Of a stretch of DNA of 64,000 nt, positions 58,879 to 64,000 are shown one piece after another. Made by a program: the position numbers and the translations under genes. Under the pieces are notes generated by a model. The model did not search any database. It saw only the letters and a list, made by a program, of their open reading frames with translations, and was not told where the DNA came from. The stretch comes from Alphaproteobacteria bacterium. Its GTDB lineage: Bacteria; Pseudomonadota; Alphaproteobacteria; UBA9655. Each line of letters starts with the position of its first letter. Within the stretch, counting starts at the first letter, position 1. The stretch spans positions 1 through 64,000 of the forward strand of contig JACDGE010000002.1 of the NCBI GenBank assembly GCA_013815465.1, given 5' to 3'.

Positions 58879-60374
58879 GGAGGGCTCACTTCTTCGGTTT
58901 CAAGAGGTTTGCAAGGCGTATCTCGATTCCACCAGCCTCCTCCCAGAGCTTGGAAGAGGGCAGCCGTATCCGTATAACGGCTTGCTTGTGCTCTAATTTG
59001 GTCAATGCGTGCTGTATGGTATTGCCGTTGTGCAAGCAGAAGAGCCACATAGTCTACGGCCCCAATGGTATATTGGGCTTGGGTAATGTCCAGGGCTTTT
59101 TTAGCGGCGATTTCAGCTTCTGTTTGAACTTTAAGAAAATCAGCATCTAGTTTTAAAGCACTCAAAGTATCAGCTACATTTTGAAATCCGGTCAAAACGG
59201 CTTGTTTGTACTGGGCACAGGCCTGTTCGAACTCATCAATCGCAGCTTCCCGCTTTGCAATCAATGCGCCACCTTGAAAAATAGGTTGCACAACGTTAGA
59301 GACCATGCTCCAGAAAAGTGAGTTTTTCTCAAAAAGACTGTCTAACTTAATGGCGGACCATCCCAAGTTACTCCCATTAAGGGTGACTTGCGGAAGCAAA
59401 TTAGCTGTGGCCACACCAATCTGTGCACTTGCAGAATGGAGAAGCGCTTCAGCAGCGCGAATATCTGGACGTTGTTGGACAAAAGACGAAGGAACGCTGA
59501 CAGGTAGCTCCTTTGGCAAAGTTAAGTCATCTAAATTAAACGTTGGTAAATTAGCTTGACTGGGTACCTCGCCCGTATAAGCAGCGAGCGCATTTCTTGT
59601 TTTATCTAACTGCAGTTGGAGGATAGGAAGAGTGGCTTGGTTTTGGGCAAGCTGGCTTTCTTGCGTCAAGACATCCAAGCGAGAGGACCCTCCTAACGCG
59701 AATTTTTTCTTTGTGATGTCGAGGACTTTCTTTTGAGAATCAATTAAATCCTCCGTTGACTTAATCTGAGCACGCAGGGAAGCTTCCGTAATCGCTGAGG
59801 TCACCACATTGGCTGCTAAAGTTAAGTAAGTAGCTTCCATAATAAATCTTTGATTCTCGGCGAGGGCGGCGGAAGACTCAATTTGGCGGCGAATTCCCCC
59901 AAACACGTCTAATGTGTAGGTAACATTTACCTGAGCGTTATAAAGATTGAAAGTAATAGGAGGCGTTGTCTGGCCAGATATACTAGACCCGTTAAAGCGC
60001 TGTCGTTCTCGTGTATATTGCGCCCCCACAAAGGGAAACAAGCTCGCAATAGAAACGTTCAAGGTTTCTTCTGCTTTATTTAGAGCGGCTTGCGCGGCTT
60101 GAAGATTAGGGTTGTGGCAAATCGCTTTTTTGATGAGTTCATTTAAGGATTTTGAATGAAAAAGCTCCCACCACTGGCCGGGAATGTCCTTTCCTACGAC
60201 AAAGTGCTGCGTCTCTCCCCCGTGAATTTTGGTCTCAATCGTTTTTTCAGGAAGCTTTGTTTCCGTATAGGAGTCGGTGTTAGGCGCCATTGGATTTTCA
60301 AAATCTGGGCCAACCATGCATCCTGTCAAAAACAAGCTTGCGAATAATAAAGAAAATAAAAACTTCAAATACAA
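58875..60374 (-). CDS. Outer membrane factor lipoprotein (NodT/OprM family)
   Basis: LFLTGCMVGPDFENP; WWELFHSKSLNELIKKAICHNPNLQAAQA; RPDIRAAEALLHSA. Confidence 0.95.
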   Translation of the reverse strand: MYLKFLFSLLFASLFLTGCMVGPDFENPMAPNTDSYTETKLPEKTIETKIHGGETQHFVVGKDIPGQWWELFHSKSLNELIKKAICHNPNLQAAQAALNKAEETLNVSIASLFPFVGAQYTRERQRFNGSSISGQTTPPITFNLYNAQVNVTYTLDVFGGIRRQIESSAALAENQRFIMEATYLTLAANVVTSAITEASLRAQIKSTEDLIDSQKKVLDITKKKFALGGSSRLDVLTQESQLAQNQATLPILQLQLDKTRNALAAYTGEVPSQANLPTFNLDDLTLPKELPVSVPSSFVQQRPDIRAAEALLHSASAQIGVATANLLPQVTLNGSNLGWSAIKLDSLFEKNSLFWSMVSNVVQPIFQGGALIAKREAAIDEFEQACAQYKQAVLTGFQNVADTLSALKLDADFLKVQTEAEIAAKKALDITQAQYTIGAVDYVALLLAQRQYHTARIDQIRAQASRYTDTAALFQALGGGWWNRDTPCKPLETEEVSPP

Positions 60375-60698
60375 TTCCTTTTTTTATTTTTTAATTGTAT
60401 GCAGATGAGGTATGGGGTGATTGAAGCTAAGCCCGCTTCTGTGCCGTCTCGTCATCGCGCACCCTTGCAGAGGGCGTAAGGATCCAGAAAGCCGTAAAAA
60501 CAGGATTGCTACGAAGCAAAGCTCCTCCCAATAGCACCACTAGGGGTTCTTTTTTCCCATATTTGATCTCCCCGTTTCATGGCTCCCCATAATTAATAAA
60601 ACTTTAATAAATTTCATGCTAAATTGTTTTTATAAGAAAAACAAGAGGATTTTCCAATTTTCCACTTAAAATCTATTCGCTTTTTCTCTTTCCTACGT

Positions 60699-62405
60699 TT
60701 GCGTCCCTCCTTGTGGGATGGACTTGCATTGGTCGTCGTCACTACGGGCATCACACTCATCGTTTGGGGAAGTCGAGACATGACCATCCCCTATACAATG
60801 ACCCAAACTCTACCCTTATCTTTAGACCCTGTTAATCTTCCTTATTATGCACTTCGAACCGTATTACGTATGTTTTTTGCGCTTATTATTGCTCTTATCT
60901 TCAGCTTTATCTACGCGAGTCTAGCTGCAAAAAATAAACGCGCGGAACTGTTTTTGCTTCCCCTTCTCGATATTCTCCAATCCGTCCCTATTTTGGGTTT
61001 TTTATCTATCGGCGTTGTAGGATTTATTTCTTTTTTCCCAGGGAGCCTTTTAGGCCTGGAGTGCGCATCGATCTTTGCAATTTTTACCTCTCAAGCGTGG
61101 AATATGACCTTTAGCCTTTACCAATCCTTCATTAGTGTACCTAAAGAATTGACAGAAGTGGCCACTGTCTATCATCTTTCTCCTTGGAGACGCTACCTGC
61201 GGCTGGATGTGCCCTATGCTGTTCCTCAACTTTTATGGAATTCTATGATGTCCGTTTCAAGCGGGTGGTTTTTTGTAGTGGCTTCAGAAGCCATCACGGT
61301 TTCGGGCCATTCTATCATGCTCCCCGGTGTTGGATCTTATATTGCTTTGGCTGCGAAAGAACAATCACCGGATGCTATTTTATATGCGATTCTGACCATG
61401 CTGATTGTTATTCTCTTGTATGATCAACTGCTTTTCCGCCCTCTTCTGGCCTGGAGCGACAAGTTTAAGGCTGAGCTAACAGCACGCAATGCAATTCCCT
61501 CCTCGTGGGTTTTAACGATGATTAGGAGATCGGTTCTTTTCTGTGTTTTTGATGTAGTATGGTCTGGAATTTTAAATTTTTTTGATAGTATGCTTGAAGC
61601 ACTTAGCGTCAAAAATTATGGAATAGCTAAAAAGCACAATGAGTTGGCAATGATGACAACTAAGATATTAAGCTATGCTTTCCTTTTGTTTTTTATCTTT
61701 ATCTTTGTTTATTACGGATTTGAAGCCTATTCCTATTTTGTAGAAAAAATTGCTTTTGAGGAAATTCAACACGTGATTTTCCTAGGCTCGTTAACGCTTA
61801 TAAGGGTTGTGATTTTATGTGGACTTGCCTCTCTTATTTGGGTGCCTATTGGTGTCATGATTGGTCTAAATAGCCGTCTTACCAGCAAGCTTCAACCTTG
61901 GGTCCAGTTTATGGCGGCGTTTCCGGCCAATCTTTTCTTTCCTGTAATTGTGGCGGTCATTGTGCAGCACCATTTAAACCCCGACATCTGGCTAAGCCCT
62001 TTGATGATCCTTGGAACCCAATGGTACATCTTGTTTAATGTGATTGGAGGGGCCGCCTCAATCCCCTTTGATTTTCAAGAACTGACAAAGAATTTTCATG
62101 TCAAAGGATGGCTTCAATGGAAAAGACTCTATTTGCCAGGTATTGCGCCCGCTTATGTAACCGGCCTTATTACGGCTGCTGGCGGATCTTGGAATGCCAG
62201 CATCGTCGCAGAATACGTCAGCTGGGGAGATCAAACCCTTGAAGCCCAAGGAATCGGGGCTTACATCGCTGCAGCCACAGCAAGGGGCGATCAGCCGCGC
62301 ATTTTGTTAGGAGTGTTGATTCTGTCAATCTATGTCCTGATCCTTAATCGTCTCCTTTGGCGCCCGCTGTACGTTTATGCCATCACGCGGTATCGGTTGG
62401 ATTAG
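60699..62405 (+). CDS. Fused two-domain ABC transporter permease (NitT/TauT type)
   Basis: Two BPD-permease halves; TARGDQPRILLGVLILSIYVLILNRLLWRPLY. Confidence 0.85.
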   Translation: MRPSLWDGLALVVVTTGITLIVWGSRDMTIPYTMTQTLPLSLDPVNLPYYALRTVLRMFFALIIALIFSFIYASLAAKNKRAELFLLPLLDILQSVPILGFLSIGVVGFISFFPGSLLGLECASIFAIFTSQAWNMTFSLYQSFISVPKELTEVATVYHLSPWRRYLRLDVPYAVPQLLWNSMMSVSSGWFFVVASEAITVSGHSIMLPGVGSYIALAAKEQSPDAILYAILTMLIVILLYDQLLFRPLLAWSDKFKAELTARNAIPSSWVLTMIRRSVLFCVFDVVWSGILNFFDSMLEALSVKNYGIAKKHNELAMMTTKILSYAFLLFFIFIFVYYGFEAYSYFVEKIAFEEIQHVIFLGSLTLIRVVILCGLASLIWVPIGVMIGLNSRLTSKLQPWVQFMAAFPANLFFPVIVAVIVQHHLNPDIWLSPLMILGTQWYILFNVIGGAASIPFDFQELTKNFHVKGWLQWKRLYLPGIAPAYVTGLITAAGGSWNASIVAEYVSWGDQTLEAQGIGAYIAAATARGDQPRILLGVLILSIYVLILNRLLWRPLYVYAITRYRLD

Positions 62406-62419
62406 GGAAAGGAACACCC

Positions 62420-63718
62420 ATGACACAAAATCTACTCACGATTGAGAATATTTCCAAGTGGTATGGAAAGGGTGAAAAACGTGCCCTTGTGCTGGATCAT
62501 ATCAACTTAACCATTAAAGAAAATGAATTTATCACGATCTTAGGGAAATCGGGCTGCGGTAAATCAACGCTTTTGCGTATTATTGCTGGTTTGATTGAAC
62601 CTAATGAAGGCCAGATTCTTTATCATGAGAAAAAATTTACACCCACCTCACCTCGCATTGCGATGGTTTTTCAATCCCATGCCCTTTTTCCGTGGCTCAA
62701 TGTTTTAGAAAATGTTGAGCTAGGGCTGGAAGCGTTGAATTTGGAATCTCAGGAACGCCGAAAAAAAGCGCTTGAAGCCATCGACCTGATCGGTCTAGAT
62801 GGATACGAGTCCGCTTTTCCTAAGGAACTCTCGGGCGGCATGCGCCAGCGGGTGGGCTTTGCTCGTGCTCTGGTCGTTAACCCAGATATCTTACTTCTGG
62901 ACGAGCCCTTTTCAGCCTTAGATGTCTTAACAGCTGAAAATATTCGTAATGACTTGATGGAACTTTGGATTGAAAAACGTATTCCAACCAAAGCAATCAT
63001 TATGGTTTCTCACAACGTCACTGAGGCGATAGAGCTTGCTAACCGTCTTGTGATCCTGAGTCATAATCCGGGCCGTATTCTGAAAGAAATGGATGTAGCG
63101 CTTATCTATCCTCGAGATGAAACAAGCCACTTATTCCAAGACCTGGTGGATAAAGTATATACAGCTTTGCTTTCAACGGACGAATATCCTTCCGCCCTTC
63201 GCGCAAAAGTTGTGATTGGCATGGATTATCGCCTGCCCGATATCTTTATCAGTCAGCTCCAAGGTTTAATGGATGCCTTGATGGAGGCTCCCTATCACGG
63301 AAAAGCAGACATTTTTGCCTTGGCGGAGTCGGAAAATCTGTCTGCAAAAGAAGCTCTGCCCCTTTTTGAAGCCTTGGATCTTTTAGGGTTCGCAATAATT
63401 TTAAAGGGAGATATTGAGCTGACAAGTTCAGGAAAAGCAGTGGGACAGGGGGATATTTTGGAGCGAAAGAAGGTGTTTGCCTACCACTTAATGCGCAACA
63501 TTCCCCTTATCAGACATGTATGTCATGTCCTCCAAGATAGCCCGCGTAAAGGGGTTCGAAAAGAAAAGTTCCTCAAAGAATTGGAAGAGCTTATGCCCCC
63601 TATTGAGGCTCAAAAAAACCTTTCCATCATTATTAACTGGGGTCGCTATGCGGAGCTCTTTTCCTACAATCACCAAACCGAAATGCTCAGTCTAGAGAAT
63701 CCGACGGTTGAGGGATGA
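62420..63718 (+). CDS. ABC transporter ATP-binding protein (NitT/TauT type) with C-terminal AAA-associated domain
   Basis: LGKSGCGKSTLLRIIAGL; ELSGGMRQRVGFARAL; LLLDEPFSALD; ~200 aa C-terminal extension. Confidence 0.9.
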   Translation: MTQNLLTIENISKWYGKGEKRALVLDHINLTIKENEFITILGKSGCGKSTLLRIIAGLIEPNEGQILYHEKKFTPTSPRIAMVFQSHALFPWLNVLENVELGLEALNLESQERRKKALEAIDLIGLDGYESAFPKELSGGMRQRVGFARALVVNPDILLLDEPFSALDVLTAENIRNDLMELWIEKRIPTKAIIMVSHNVTEAIELANRLVILSHNPGRILKEMDVALIYPRDETSHLFQDLVDKVYTALLSTDEYPSALRAKVVIGMDYRLPDIFISQLQGLMDALMEAPYHGKADIFALAESENLSAKEALPLFEALDLLGFAIILKGDIELTSSGKAVGQGDILERKKVFAYHLMRNIPLIRHVCHVLQDSPRKGVRKEKFLKELEELMPPIEAQKNLSIIINWGRYAELFSYNHQTEMLSLENPTVEG

Positions 63719-64000
63719 GGAATTGAAATCAATTTTTTTGAAAAGCCTATTAAAATTACCACTAACCCGCTCAACTTATTAAAAATTTACTTCGACACAC
63801 CCTAAAATTATCAGAATGTTAACTTTTTCGGGTCAGGATAAATGTTGATTTAGAATGCAATCTCGAAGCGAGGAGAAAATATAGGCAGAGAGACCTCTGA
63901 TAAAAATTCCCCGTTAATTTAAGACAGTACCCTTATTTTTTATGTCATTTACTACAGAATATGTGAAGGATCCGTGGTCAATAATGAAAAGCAAAAAAAA

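Noticed and set aside
1-64000. tRNA and rRNA genes
   Set aside because: No convincing acceptor/TpsiC (GGTTCGAATCC-like) pattern or rRNA segment recognised by eye; a tRNAscan-SE run would be decisive.

Overview
This window looks like an alphaproteobacterial chromosome segment, probably from an intracellular or host-associated Holosporales/Rickettsiales-like lineage. That placement is inferred from gene content and order (CckA, DUF3572, DUF1467-mce-rnj, ffh-rpsP-rimM-trmD-rplS). Most of it is housekeeping: ampG-like, dksA, ubiE, mnmA, ldt, gph-like, dut, coaBC, rnr, topA, dprA, plsY, mce, rnj, the ribosomal/SRP operon, pgsA-like, hda-like, sixA, a capD-like gene, mutS, hldE, gmhA, cckA, a tripartite RND pump and an ABC transporter. 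Accessory material sits between these blocks. It includes (i) two families of small exported proteins with conserved leaders and divergent mature parts. It includes (ii) an exported protein with an apparently intact APH/choline-kinase-like catalytic core, lying between two direct copies (167 bp, ungapped) of the RNase J promoter plus start codon, next to a decayed ISAs1-like transposase. It includes (iii) a ~200 bp multi-hairpin palindromic element present twice, whose outer arms differ in sequence between copies yet stay self-complementary within each copy. It includes (iv) several decayed IS remnants absent from the ORF track (a truncated integrase tail at 3-101, IS4-like and IS1595-like relics at 17.6-18.3 kb, an ISAs1-like relic at 26.9-27.2 kb). 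It includes (v) an orphan secretin directly upstream of a MotA/ExbB-like protein with no visible MotB/OmpA partner. No tRNA, rRNA or CRISPR was recognised. All family calls were made by reading motifs by eye; no searches were run.
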